Assembly: GCA_029255685.2 (NCBI GenBank)
Contig: CM055319.2
Location: 10,340,747-10,404,746 of the forward strand
DNA length: 64,000 nt
Source of the DNA: Silene conica
Taxonomy: Eukaryota; Streptophyta; Magnoliopsida; Caryophyllales; Caryophyllaceae
Reading direction: 5' to 3'
The translations under genes and the position numbers were made by a program. Below, piece after piece: positions 42,655 through 54,087 of this stretch. Every line of letters starts with the position of its first letter. The first letter of the stretch is position 1. The notes beneath the pieces are model-generated. The model saw only the letters and a program-made list of their open reading frames with translations. It had not been told where the DNA came from and did no database searches.

Positions 42655-43934
42655 TATGAAATGACTGAATATCGAAAATTAATGGTCTTTGTTTGATTTT
42701 TAATCCAAAAATTATAGTCGGAGTGATCCGAGATTAATGGTTGCAGAGAAGTTTAAAGATTCTATGCACAAGTTCGATTAGTGCAATACCATCTCTTTTT
42801 TATTTCTCAACATTTTTTTTATCTCCTTTGACATTTAGTTTTTCAGTTGTTGAATTTGTAGTGTTCAATTGTTCATATTAAGTTATACCAACATTTGACC
42901 CTCTTATAAGGTCATTATTACAGTTAGTTTCACCTTGCATAAATAGCTCATCTAATAGACCCTACAACTCTACCAACATCTTCTAATAAGTTAGCTCTAA
43001 ATTACTAAGCTTTAGAGGAAGGAGTTGAGAGTTTTCACAATTTTTAGTTTGCTTAGTAGTAGCCGCTAACAGCTTTAACGGAATAAAGCCTTGACAAAAT
43101 AAATAAAGTTGGCTATTGAAGTCTTGAAGAGGATGATAATGAAAATTCTAGGTAGGTAACTGGGGCTAGACCATTCCTATAGATGAATACGAAGTAAGTG
43201 ATTTGTGTATCCTACACGAATACGTGTTCAGGTGTCGGATTTGACTTTATATGAAAAAATATCATGTTTTTGGTATAAAATTCAGTATCCAAGTGTCATA
43301 CCTATGTCCGACTGTCCAGTGTGCGATTGTCTGCGCAATATAGCTATAAGTATTGGTTGTAAAATTATGGTTATGTTACTATCAATTATACGACTACCAA
43401 ATTAGGAACTGCTCATTTTTAATTTTATTTAATCATTGTGAGACTACTATTTTAAGGCATACACCATCCGACTCTAAATCATTCCATTTTTCAAAATTTC
43501 TGATGTTTATTTTGAACAAATAGGTCAATTCAAAGAAATTAGACAGAATAATATGTACTAAATTTTATTACTCCGTATATTTTAATTTGTTTCACCTTGC
43601 CAAATTAGCTAATACATTGTCATTGGGCCAGTGATCAACGTATGGAAAACATATTGGAGGACTCGAATTTTGTATACTTCGTCTTAGTTTGTAAAGGCGT
43701 GCCTCGAGTGCGCCTAAGATGCTCCATGGATGAGACACTAACCAAATCTCGCCCTGGTGCAACTTAGATTTCCTAGGACACATTAAATGAGACTTAACAG
43801 ATTATTTGAAATCTAATAAACCCTAGAACTTTCCAGAATATGCTACTGCATAAGCACTGCTGAAAATGCAAATTATCTCACAATTAGAAAGTATGAATGT
43901 TACACTATATTAACATTTGGTGTTTGCATTCCAG
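42655..43934. other. Non-coding DNA before a possible exon
   Basis: No clear gene. A block at 43020-43160 (for example AAGTTGGCTATTGAAGTCTT ... followed by GTAGGTAAC) could be an exon with a GT donor, but I cannot assign it. Confidence 0.35.
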
Positions 43935-44007
43935 GGAAACAACGAAGGGTGTCAAAGTTCAATTTCAATTTGAAGGCACAAATGCAAGGAGATTGGATAT
44001 GGCGTGA
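43935..44007 (+). pseudogene. Possible captured terminal exon of an unidentified gene
   Basis: After an acceptor-like TTTGCATTCCAG, an open segment reads ETTKGVKVQFQFEGTNARRL, then DMA and a TGA stop, followed by 3'-UTR-like DNA. I do not recognise the protein. It lies about 0.65 kb before a Helitron-like 3' end in the same orientation. Helitrons often carry such gene ends. It could also be chance. Confidence 0.4.
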
Positions 44008-44623
44008 TTAAAATGAGCTCTTTAATTCTTTGATTTTAGTACTCGGTGTGGGCCTGTATCGTACAACCTTTACAACATTCCGTTGATATTTATATTTAGA
44101 ATTGCACTAATATGTTTGATATTGTTGTACTTGATGGAGTCAGTCTCATTAATTCTTTGATTTCGTACGGAATATAGAAAAATGACTATTTTAAACGAGA
44201 ATTTTCTTACGATGAAGGAATAATGATTTGAATCATCTCTGTTTTTATTTCCGGATTATCATTCGGAAACAATCTCTATGTTCTGTTAATGCAACTGTAA
44301 AATTGAGTATCTCCGACCTCTTACATCATGGTTTATAGGAGTCATTCAGGTATAACGTAATATTGTACTTTTTCACATTAACGATGAGATTACCCGTGTC
44401 GTCTTCCTCCTTTGATTTCCCTAAGAACTTTTATTATCTTTACGTTTGTTTTGTCTTCAATCAATATTTAAGGTGTAAGAATGGATATCTATTTTTAAAC
44501 TATTATTGATTTTATACATATATATTCACTTATTTAAACATTTCCATATTTATACAAAATATTTATATTTTTGAGTTAAAACTGTCACCTACATAATTTT
44601 TTTATACATAGATTCATATTATA

Positions 44624-44654
44624 CCCGTGCATTTATGCACGGGTTACACACTAG
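44624..44654 (+). mobile_element. Helitron-like 3' terminus, plus strand
   Basis: A perfect 8-bp hairpin (CCCGTGCA, loop TTTA, TGCACGGG) is followed by TTACACA and CTAG, then T. The same hairpin type ends the element near 30050. The 5' end was not located. Confidence 0.6.
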
Positions 44655-45330
44655 TAGTAATTAAAGCTCTGCCAAATTAGGGATGCTGGTTAGATGATTT
44701 AATGGCCAACATCAATCCTAGTTATGATTATATGAAATTCATTCACTAACAATCTTTTTTTTTTTTTGAAGAATCATTCACCAACAATCTGACGATCACT
44801 TCCTATTAACGTGTCTATTTAATTGGCAATCCAACTCCGTGAATTCACCATAATGCAATCCCATGAGTTGATAGTTCCATCTAGAGATGGCAACGGATAG
44901 GATTTGGACAGGGCCATTTCGGAGATTTTGGTGACTTTGTGCGAAGTTTAGAATAAGCCGTCGCACGGGCCGCCCAGGCTAAAAGCCGGGCCTGAATCTG
45001 GATCGAATTTTATAGGATCAAAATTCATATCCATTTTAAAATGGTATATCCAGATGCTACCCTTATCCTTAGGGTCCGGAATTTGTAGATTCATATCGTT
45101 ATTTCGAGGATCCGGGTAAAATCTAGCCGATAAAATCCATATCCGTCGATCTTCAACAGAAAGAGTCGTACAAAAGTGATATTTTAGTCACTAAAATGCA
45201 CTAACACTACTTCACTACTACTTGTCAATGAGGATGATGTTTTAGTCGAATTACTTCCATTAACTTCACCGGTTTAAAAACGATAGTTCAAAAAAACAGA
45301 AAAATGTCCTACAGAAATATTAAAAAGTCT

Positions 45331-45488
45331 TAAAGTAATTTGAGAATAAATTCGTTTTTATTCAAAATGTGTTGTGTGCTATGAACTAGGTTACAACGTA
45401 TATATATGCAAGCTATGTGACCTAATTACAATGATACGAAAAGACGCTACGTAATTACAAAAAATTACAATACGGGGCAGGCTCAATA
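45331..45488 (-). repeat. 3' LTR of the short-LTR copia element
   Basis: 158-bp direct repeat of 49786-49943, in element orientation starting TATTG(A/G)GCCTGCCCCG. Confidence 0.88.
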
Positions 45489-45541
45489 CCCCTCCTCAAG
45501 TTGGAGCTCCTACATCACCAATGCCCAACTTACCGAGCAAA

Positions 45542-47723
45542 TCAACAAATCGAGCCCAAAGCTTTTGTCAAAATATCCGCGAGTTGCGAATTGGTAGGCA
45601 CATAGCGTGGCACAATAACGCCTCGACGAATCTCATCGCGAATAAAGTGGCAATCGATCTCGATATGCTTTGTGCGCTCATGAAAAACAGGATTGTTAGC
45701 AAGATAAATAGCCGCTTGATTGTCACAATGTAAACGCGTAGCACCACAAAGGTCAATACCGAGAGTTTTGAGTAACCCATGTAGCCATAATATGTCACGA
45801 GTAGCAGAGGCCATAGCACAGTATTCCGCTTCAGAAGAAGATAAAGATACCGTAGCTTGCTTCTTAGTCTTCCAATAAACGGGAGACCCTCAAAGGCACA
45901 CAAAATAAGCAGTGATAGAACGACGAGTTAAAGGACAACAAGTGCAACTCGCGTCACAATAGGCCTCAAGAACAATCGCCCCATCAGTGCGAAATAAAAT
46001 ACCTTGACCGAGACACCCTTTTAAATAACAAACAACACGCAAGGCCGCATCCCAATGTGTTTGAGTCGGCTTTTGCATAAACTGAGTAAGGATATGAACC
46101 GAATAACACAATTCTGGCCGAGTAAGAGTAAGATAAATTAGCTTACCCACCAACCGGCGATAAGGGGCACCATCTGGGAGCACGGGATCGGTAGCAAGGG
46201 CTAGATTGTGATTCTCGTCCATGGGCACGCTTGGGGGTTTACAGCCGAGAAGCCTGGTCTCGGTCAATAAATCAATAGTATATTTTCGCTGACAAAGAAA
46301 CATACCATTTGAATTCCGGGCAACTTCGAGACCAAGGAAATACTTGAGCTTACCCAAATCCTTCATATAAAAACACTTACTCAAATAGGACTTGAATTTT
46401 GTAATAGCAAGTGAGTCGTTTCCAGCGATAACCAAATCATCTACATAGACAAGGATGTGCATTTCAATCTTGTCTTTACGAAATGAGATTAATGAATTAT
46501 CGGAACCACTCATTGAAAACCCATAAGAAGTAAGAGCCGTGGCAATTTTTGCATACCAACACCGAGGGGATTGTCGTAGACCGTATAAAGATTTTTGAAG
46601 ACGACAAACCTTGCCACGAATTCCACGACTGAAACCCGGTGGCATCCGCATATACACTTCTTCAGACAAATCTCCATGAAGAAATGCATTAATGACATCC
46701 ATCTGATGCAGTTCCCATTTCCGTATTGTGGCAACAGCAAGAAAGGTACGAACAATCACCATTTTAACAGTGGGGGCAAAAGTTTCCGTATAATCAATTC
46801 CTTCTTCCTGGTGATTTCCAAGAACAACGAGCCGCGCCTTAAACCGTTCAACCGTACCATCAGCTTTCCGTTTAATTTTGTATATCCACATGCAGCCAAT
46901 AGCGGTTTTATTGTCGGGTAAGGGCGCTAAAGTCCAGGTTTCATTTGATTCCAACGCACGAATCTCCTCTTCCATGGCTTGACGCCAGCGCGGATCACTC
47001 AAAGCCTCCTTAAAAGACTTCGGCTAGCTCGACTTCTTTGGTTAGAGCTGCAAGGTAAGCACGATGTGTACTCGAAAAAGAACTATAATTCACAAAATGC
47101 GTTATAGGATAAAGACTACCTGAGATGGAATTGGCAGTGGCTGGCTGAGATGGATGAGTCGAAAGTGTGTCAATTTGATCCCATGTAACAAAATCCTTAT
47201 GATTAGAATTGGGCATCTTGGCACGCTTACCCCGACCCAACTCCGGTGGCGCAATACTGGACAAAGACGCATTAGCCCCATCAGAGTTCGTGGCAGCAAC
47301 AGCTGCACCATCAGAGCTCGGACTCCCAGCACCCATACCAACCTCAAAATTCGAGTCCCTGCCATCAAACGCATCAGAACCCGTAATCCCATTCGAACCC
47401 GCGTCATCGTGAGTACTTGCAGCAGGGGTTGAAGTATCATTCAAGCGTGACACAGGTACTAATTCAGCACCAATGTCCATTTCAAAATCACAACAGTCAG
47501 TCGCTGGACTGTGCACGACCGAATCAGAACATAATGTAAATTCCGTTTCAATGAAAGTGACATCCCGAGAAGCAAAGTATTGACCTATTTCTAAATCAAA
47601 CAATTTCCAACCCTTCTTCCCAAAAGGATAACCAACAAAAGCACAACGACGACTGCGACTATCAAATTTATCATGAGGGGACATATTCTTTGCATAACAT
47701 AGACAACCAAGAACTCGAAGCAA
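45542..47723 (-). pseudogene. Integrase C-terminus, RT and RNase H region of the short-LTR copia element
   Basis: 47010-47723 holds the integrase C-terminal part (FVGYPFGKKGWKLFDLE) and a Ser/Ala/Asp-rich linker. 45890-47002 holds RT with RWRQAMEEEIRALESNETWT and the catalytic YVDDLVIAGND. 45542-45814 holds RNase H (LHCDNQAAIYLANNPVFHER). Part of a broken element. Confidence 0.9.
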
Positions 47724-47780
47724 ATTATAATTTGGAGCACGACCGAATAAACATTCATATGGTGTCTTATTCTCAAGAAT

Positions 47781-49037
47781 TCAATTGGGAGTACGATTAA
47801 TTAAATGAGCGGAAGCAAGTACACATTCTCCCCAAAAATCAAGAGGCAAACAGCCTTGAAAACGCAAAGCCCGAGCTATATTCAAGATATGTCTATGTTT
47901 ACGTTCTACCCGAGCATTTTGTTGAGGGGCTTTGACCATAGACGTCTCATGTAAGATGCCAAATTCTCGAAAAAATGGAACAAGGGGCAAAAATTCAGTT
48001 CCGTTATCACTCCGAACAACTTTTATGTCACAATTAAACTGTCTTTTAACCAAGGCAAAGAAATCCTTCATCAAACGGGGATCTTCATCCTTAGTGCGCA
48101 TTAAGAAAACCCAAACACTTCGAGAGAAGTCATCGACAATAGTGAGAAAGTAACGAGACCCACGAGCACGATTAGGAATATAAGGACCCCAAACGTGGAC
48201 ATGAATTAAATCAAAATTGGCCTTAGCTTTATTAGTGCTTAACGGAAAAACAGACCGGGTTTGTTTTGCTCTAAAACAAATATTACAAGGTTTGATAGAA
48301 ATGTTACTTTTATTAAGAGAAACAATAGGTAATAATTCCATCGCTTGCAAAGTCGGATGCCCTAAACGCTTGTGCCAAAGTTCCATATTTCCCGTGCCTT
48401 GTACCACATTGACACGTATCGACTCCTCCATCGGCAAATGATAGAGACCATCAGCCAAGTCACCCACTCCAATCCTCGTCATCGAGATAGGGTCCTGAAT
48501 AACACAATTGGAATTAGTAAAATAAATGTTCAAATTTCGAGACAACAAAAGTTGCGAAACCGAGAGCAAATTACACACAAAACCAGGCACGAAAAGAACA
48601 TTGCTTAAAACAAGTGAATGATTGATCCGCACATCGCCCCTGTGAGTAGCCTGAAGACGATTACCGTTTGGTAATCTAACCTCCAAAGGCTGAATAATAT
48701 CACAACAATCAAATAATCGTAAATCACCACAAATATGCGTAGAAGCTCCCGTGTCAATGAGCCAAGTAGTAATTTGCTTACCATTGAGACGAGCAAAACT
48801 TGCTTCTACTGGTGTCTCACCATTCGCGACACTAACCGAAGCAGCCATTGTACCGCCTGCACTGGGACCCACGCCATCACCGTCACGACCACCAGACTTG
48901 GAAGCGCGACCCTTGTAACCGTACTTCTCCCAACAACGATCTGCCGTGTGGCCTGATTTTGTGCAGTGGGTACACACGAAGCGCGGACGTCCCTGTTTGG
49001 AACCTGCACCATCATTAGTTTGAACCGCAAATGCCAT
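47781..49037 (-). pseudogene. Knuckle, protease and integrase region of the short-LTR copia element
   Basis: In order: CCHC knuckle CTHCTKSGHTADRC, protease active site LIDTGASTHICGD, pre-integrase LWHKRLGHPTLQAM, and integrase core with DDFSRSVWVFLM and VVRSDNGTEF. Part of a broken element. Confidence 0.9.
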
Positions 49038-49049
49038 GGCAGGTTCTGT

Positions 49050-49760
49050 TTATGTCTGTCGCTGAGTATAGGAGCGCACCTCTTCTTCCTGCACAATACG
49101 ACTGTAAACAGAGTGCAAAGAAGGAAGAGGTTCGATACCCAGAATATTAGACCGAGCAGTGGCGTAATAAGGTTCGAGCCCCATCAGAAATTTGCGTGTT
49201 TGACGTATCGCCCGTCGTTTGTGCAAAGTAACAGACATCCCACACTTACAACCCGTGCAAGTACAGGAAGGAAGATAATCGAAATCGTTAATGTCTTCCC
49301 ACAATTTCTTCAGGCGACCATAATACTCCATCACGGTCTCACCGGACTTCTGCTTACAATCAGAAATTTCTGATTCTAACTGAAAATTTTTGACCCCATT
49401 TCCGACCGAGAAACGGAGACGAATATCTTTCCACAATTCAAACGCAGTAGCACGATAAGAAATCGTGGATCGTAAAGTGGGTTCAATAGTATTAAAAATC
49501 CATTGAATAACAGAAAAATTTACCGTCATCCAATCCTCCAAATCATCGGAATCATCGGCAGGCTGTGTCAATTTTCCGTCGATGAACCCGAGATTTCGTT
49601 TCGCACCCAACCCGACACGGAAGCCCTTCGACCACTCCTCATAATTGGACCCCTTGAGCACGACACGAGTAATCTTGGCTCCGGGACCATCACCTTGAGA
49701 AAGGACGTATATTGGCTTCGTCACGTGGGGTGGCGGCGTTTCGTCATTGCCAGGCATGTT
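49050..49760 (-). pseudogene. Gag region of the short-LTR copia element
   Basis: Begins MPGNDETPPPHVTKPIYVLS and contains LKGSNYEEWSKGFRVGLGAK and LWEDINDFDYLPSCTC, the Gag type of plant copia elements (Retrotran_gag_2/UBN2). It is part of a broken element. Confidence 0.85.
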
Positions 49761-49785
49761 CACGAAAACGAGACTCCTGACACCA

Positions 49786-49943
49786 TAAAGTAATTTGAGA
49801 ATAAATTTGTTTTTATTCAAAATGTGTTGTGTGCTATGAACTAGTTTACAACATATATATATGCAAGCTATGTGACCTAATTACAAGGATATGAAAAGAC
49901 GCTACGTAATTACAAAAAATTACAATACGGGGCAGGCCCAATA
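49786..49943 (-). repeat. 5' LTR of the short-LTR copia element
   Basis: Starts TATTGGGCCTGCCCCG on the minus strand and ends AAATTACTTTA next to the primer site. The TA...TA tips differ from the usual TG...CA. Confidence 0.85.
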
Positions 49944-50304
49944 AGTCTTATAACAATTTACAAATAAGGTTTACAAACCACAAAATAATTATAATTTTGA
50001 CAATTCATAATAAAATAAATTGTTCAAAGAATGAACGAGATTTTCATGGCGACAGGGGATTCGAAATTAGGAAGTGGTATAATGAATGAGCTTGGCCTAA
50101 AAATTAAACTTATAAAAAGGGTCTAAGGGTCGGATCCGGATTTTAATGATAGGATCCAAAATCGGACCTTCATATTCGTATGAGGATATGAGTCTGACTC
50201 GGATCCTAAAAATCTAGGATAGTGAGATCTATATTCTATCCTTAGATATCGGGTCTAGCGGATTCGGGTAGGATCCGAGATCCATTGTCATCTCTAGTTC
50301 CATC

Positions 50305-51848
50305 TAATAACCTTTTGCCACTTTTTTGGTGCGGATTTTCATTTTAGACAGTAATTTCATCTGAAACTTTTAAACAGGCTATATGTAACCGTTTTACAAA
50401 AAAATGTTTCTATTTTATATTTTTGTGGTAATATATATTCATTTAAATTTTACCTAAGCATGTGACCATTTTATGATCATATGTATCCATTATTACATAG
50501 TCATATCTAAACATAAACTGGTCACATTTAACCTGTTTTGAGGGATTCAAACAAAAATGATCGTCTAAAACAATACCTACTACCAAAAATACACACGCTC
50601 CACACGTTTACAATTCTCAAGAAAAAAAATTCACTCTTGCACTGTCCTAAGTTATTTATCCTATAACTAATTTTTGAATCCGTGCGCACGCAAACCATCA
50701 TCAAACTTATATTATAAATTATATTTATATTGTTATTGTCAGAATTTATGTATAAAAAAAAATTGAAAGCAATGACTTAATTTGGAATTTTGCGTGACAA
50801 TATAATTATAATCCCTCCCTACCAATCATTAATTTATGTATTTCATTTTTAGAATCACCACTCATTTTGTTTATCTTTTTAATCTCGGAATATTTTTCAT
50901 GGGTTATTTGACCATCTAGTTTATCTTGATGTACTTTTCATCCAACAACTATATTTACATTTGGTCTCTTACTCTCTCTCATTTATCTTTGTACCAAAAT
51001 AAAAGTTAAACAAATAACTGAAATAAAAGGAGTATAACTATTAACTAATAACTTAATGTCCCCCAATCTTGGATGAAAAATTCGTGTGCATAGATTAAGA
51101 CTTTCAGAATTAACGTGCGGAAACTAGAACACTTCGTATTAGCGCCAAAAACTATTCAGCGTGTAACTTATCGGCAAAGTCCGATATCTTTTCTATATAA
51201 AATAATTTCACACCGTGTAAAATTGCACCGTTATGCTTTTAAAAAATGTAATTTTTGAAATATACTTATATTGGATGATCTCATAAATGGATATTAGGTA
51301 CATTAGTTTTATACTTACTTTGCCCAATTAGAGGATTATACAACCAGATGTATACATACGGTAATATAAATTTTGAGCTTTATAACAAAGAATTTGAGCT
51401 TATGTATATATTTTACGAGCTTTATTGAAAAGAATAACGTCGTTATAAAAAAATTATAAATCAAAACATTATATTAAAACTCAAAAATAATACATATAAA
51501 ACCCAAAGATTTTAATTTTAACACTAAAAAATTATAGGGTAAGAAAAAAATTGTTAAAAGCTCGAAAAAATTTAGATTTGTATTAGAGGTACGATGCTCA
51601 TATAAATCTGGATGTATAATCCTATTTGTGTTACTTTGCCTCAATATTTATCTTTACATTCTTATTTTATTTTTTGTAAGGACCTAAGGAGTATTATAAA
51701 TTAAAGGTGAATAGAATAATTGCAACTGATGGAGTATGCATACATGTCTCCTTCCATCTCGGTCACTATTATATTTATGACTATCTAAGTAATATGTTTA
51801 CCATGTTTTATTGGAAGTATTCTTTAATAATATTTTGGGCATTCACGT
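50305..51848. other. Intergenic AT-rich DNA
   Basis: No gene recognised. A TTAG preceded on the minus strand by a GCGTGCGCACGG partial hairpin (50665-50700) may be a decayed Helitron-like end. Confidence 0.45.
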
Positions 51849-54087
51849 TGTAACACCCCGTAATTTCCAAGTCGTCATTTATAATTAAAATCTTATTTTC
51901 ATAATAAGTATGATCCACAATAAATAAAATTCCATTTAGTATTTATCGTTTTTGACAATGATATTAATATGTCCGTCTTAAACTTATACGCCTTAAACTT
52001 GTGAAACGCTACTCTGTCTTTGTTACTAATTTTAAGATATTTTAAAGGCATATCTAGCTTTTGCTTATATAATAAAAGTTGTAAATTTTTTTCTTAGCTT
52101 TCCAACGCCACCGAAAACACCTCATTCCGAGTTCTGTGGAGGAAATTATGCCGAAAATACGAAAGCCTGTCGCGGACCCTCCGCTAACAAGACACTCGCT
52201 CGTTGCTTACTCTTTACTCATTCCACATGTCCTAGACTTTGGGACACTTGGCTAAGGATGAAAACTTTTCCATGCTGCCCAAGGACTCCTTCCTTCTTCT
52301 TCCTTCCTTCCTTCATGTTTTTCAGCTAAGAACACCCAAACACAAAGTCACAAACACCATTGTTATTTGTTATGCACCTCAACCTTAAGACGATCTTAAA
52401 ATCTTCGTTTTTTATCGGTTTTCGACGATTTTCGCGCCTATATCTTCCTCTTCTCGCCCTCCATCTTTTTAGGTAAGAAAAGTCTAATATAACTTTCTTC
52501 CCACCCTCTGGTCGTGGCCTTTAAGGCACGAATTTCAATGCTAACTCGTTTATTTGTGTGTAGTTAGTTCGGTTGTCCAAACCGGAGTGACTTTAAGTCA
52601 AAATCATGCTTATTTAAGAGCTATAAGGTAACGGTGATGAGTTACTCGACTTTAATCGTCTATGTTTGCATGTGTTCTATATGGTAGTAATGTTTAGTAT
52701 ACTGAATTGTGTTTAATTAAATAATGGCATGATTAGGTTCATAAATCATATGTTTGGATGAATTTCATGTTGCATGGTTGTGTTGGATGAAATTTTAATT
52801 GTGGAAATTCATTAAGGATTGTTTTGTTAAATGAGGTTATGTTCATTGAGGATGGATAGCTTGATAGTCTTTCAAGTTCATAGTGCTTTGTTTACATTGG
52901 TTATTTCATAAAGTTTCAGCACCTTGACGAATTTGTCCGTCGTCTTGTACAATTTATTTCGACGTCTTAGAGTATTCATCTTTGAAAATGTTGAAAATAG
53001 ACCCCTTTTAATTTTAAGTTTAGAGTCTACCTCTAAAATTTCGTAATTTTCTTGAATGTCGTTTGTTCACAATAAAATATTTACGAACATTGCGCTGAAA
53101 TACTCGCAGAACGGACAGTAGCTCAAAGATTATTTCGAAAACTATTTTTATACTTTGAAACTATTCTGAGCCTTTTCCATAATTAAACATTGAAGAGTTC
53201 AGATGATTTTAGGAGTTTACTTTGTCCTAAAATATTTTGTTAAACCGTTTTATGAAGTAATACTTTTAATGCGACGATTTCTGACATACTGTAGAGATCA
53301 GATTATAAACCCCTGATAAGTTCGTCTTTTGGAAATGGTTATGTGATGAAGATTGTAGCTAAAAGTCTTATTAATCTGACCCAATTGGCCTTGTACCATA
53401 TCGATCTTATTTAAATTAATTATGAATTTTACGACAGAGGACAACTTTAATGTGAAATGCATTTAGAACTTATATTTTATTAATCAGTTCCGTTTATTCT
53501 TCTCCAAGATGAAATGGTCTTAAGTGTTGTCTTATTCGTCGTTTGTTGGCTCATGAATGCTTAAATGAGTGGTTTAATGGTTATGTTATCCTAAGCTTGT
53601 GTAGGTGACGGTTATGTCATCCTAAAATTTGTGTTGGCGACGGTTATGTTGCCTTGCTTGTGAATAGATAGCGGTGCGTGGTACGATTTGTGTATCACTG
53701 TAATGAACTAACACCATCCATGTTATGGGAATTTATCTATGTTCGGGATTGGTCGGAGGCAGCGGTTATATGCTCCGGTCCCCGTGTGTCGTTCGGTGTA
53801 AGGCATTACATCGAGAGGTCTGGCCAGGTCTTAGGCATATAGGCAGTAGTTATACGCTATACATAGTATTCGGAGGCAGTGGTTATACGCTCCGTAGCTG
53901 GAGGCAGTGGTTATACGCTCCAGTAGCCAGAGGCAGTGGTTATACGCTCTGGTATGTCAGAGGCAGTGGTTATACGCTCTGACGGCGTTCATTATATTCA
54001 ATTATTGATTGATAGTTGTATGCTTAGTAATCGGAGGCAGTGGTTATACGCTCCGTAGCTGGAGGCAGTGGTTATACGCTCCAGTAG
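51849..54087 (+). repeat. Partial gypsy-type LTR with a covarying hairpin array
   Basis: Starts TGTAACACCCCGTAATTTCC, the same start type as the two gypsy LTR families here (TGTAACAxCCCGTA). It shares their layout: promoter side, a leader with TTTTTAGGTAAGAAAAG, an ACGGTGATGAGTTACTCG segment close to GACGATAATGAGAAACTCGG of the 57030 element, and then a hairpin array. The LTR is cut at 54087 by the next element, and its remainder and internal region are not in the window. No coding part. Confidence 0.7.
53565..54086. repeat. Hairpin array with constant loop and covarying stems
   Basis: Eight units (53752-54086) share the 14-base loop GCAGTGGTTATACG with small changes. Flanking arms pair in each unit but differ between units: CGGAG/CTCCG, TATAG/CTATA, CGGAG/CTCCG, CTGGAG/CTCCAG, CCAGAG/CTCTGG, TCAGAG/CTCTGA, CGGAG/CTCCG, CTGGAG/CTCCAG. 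Older relatives upstream have the loop core GGTTAT (AGGTGACGGTTATGTCATCCT near 53603; GGCGACGGTTATGTTGCC near 53636). Confidence 0.88.

Larger units (their letters stand above)
45331..49943 (-). mobile_element. Ty1-copia retrotransposon with 158-bp LTRs, broken
   Basis: Minus-strand element of 4613 bp with LTRs 45331-45488 and 49786-49943 and a 5-bp duplication AGTCT (45326-45330, 49944-49948). The primer site on the minus strand is TGGTGTCAGGAGTC (49772-49785), a variant of the usual Met-tRNA site. The gene order Gag, protease, integrase, RT, RNase H is all visible, so the element is full length but broken at about three or four places. LTRs differ at 6 of 158 sites, suggesting about 3 My with wide error. 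Very short LTRs and this Gag type fit the Ale/Retrofit group; that assignment is tentative. Confidence 0.9.
44882..50296. mobile_element. Non-autonomous hAT-type element with a nested copia element
   Basis: Ends TAGAGATGGCA and, inverted, TAGAGATGACA (10 of 11 match) are flanked by a perfect 8-bp duplication GTTCCATC (44874-44881, 50297-50304), which is the hAT signature. Without the copia insertion the element is about 0.8 kb. Both arms carry GGATCC-rich inverted blocks (AGGATCCGGGTAAAATC; GGGTAGGATCCGAGA). No transposase is present. The end type matches the element at 37631-38287. Confidence 0.85.

Noticed and set aside
43592-43783. 63-codon minus-strand frame
   Set aside because: No family match, no plausible promoter, lies in repeat-like DNA.
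53752-54086. Array looks superficially like CRISPR repeats and spacers
   Set aside because: Plant nuclear context, loops rather than whole units are constant, spacers are short and related, no cas genes; it sits inside an LTR.
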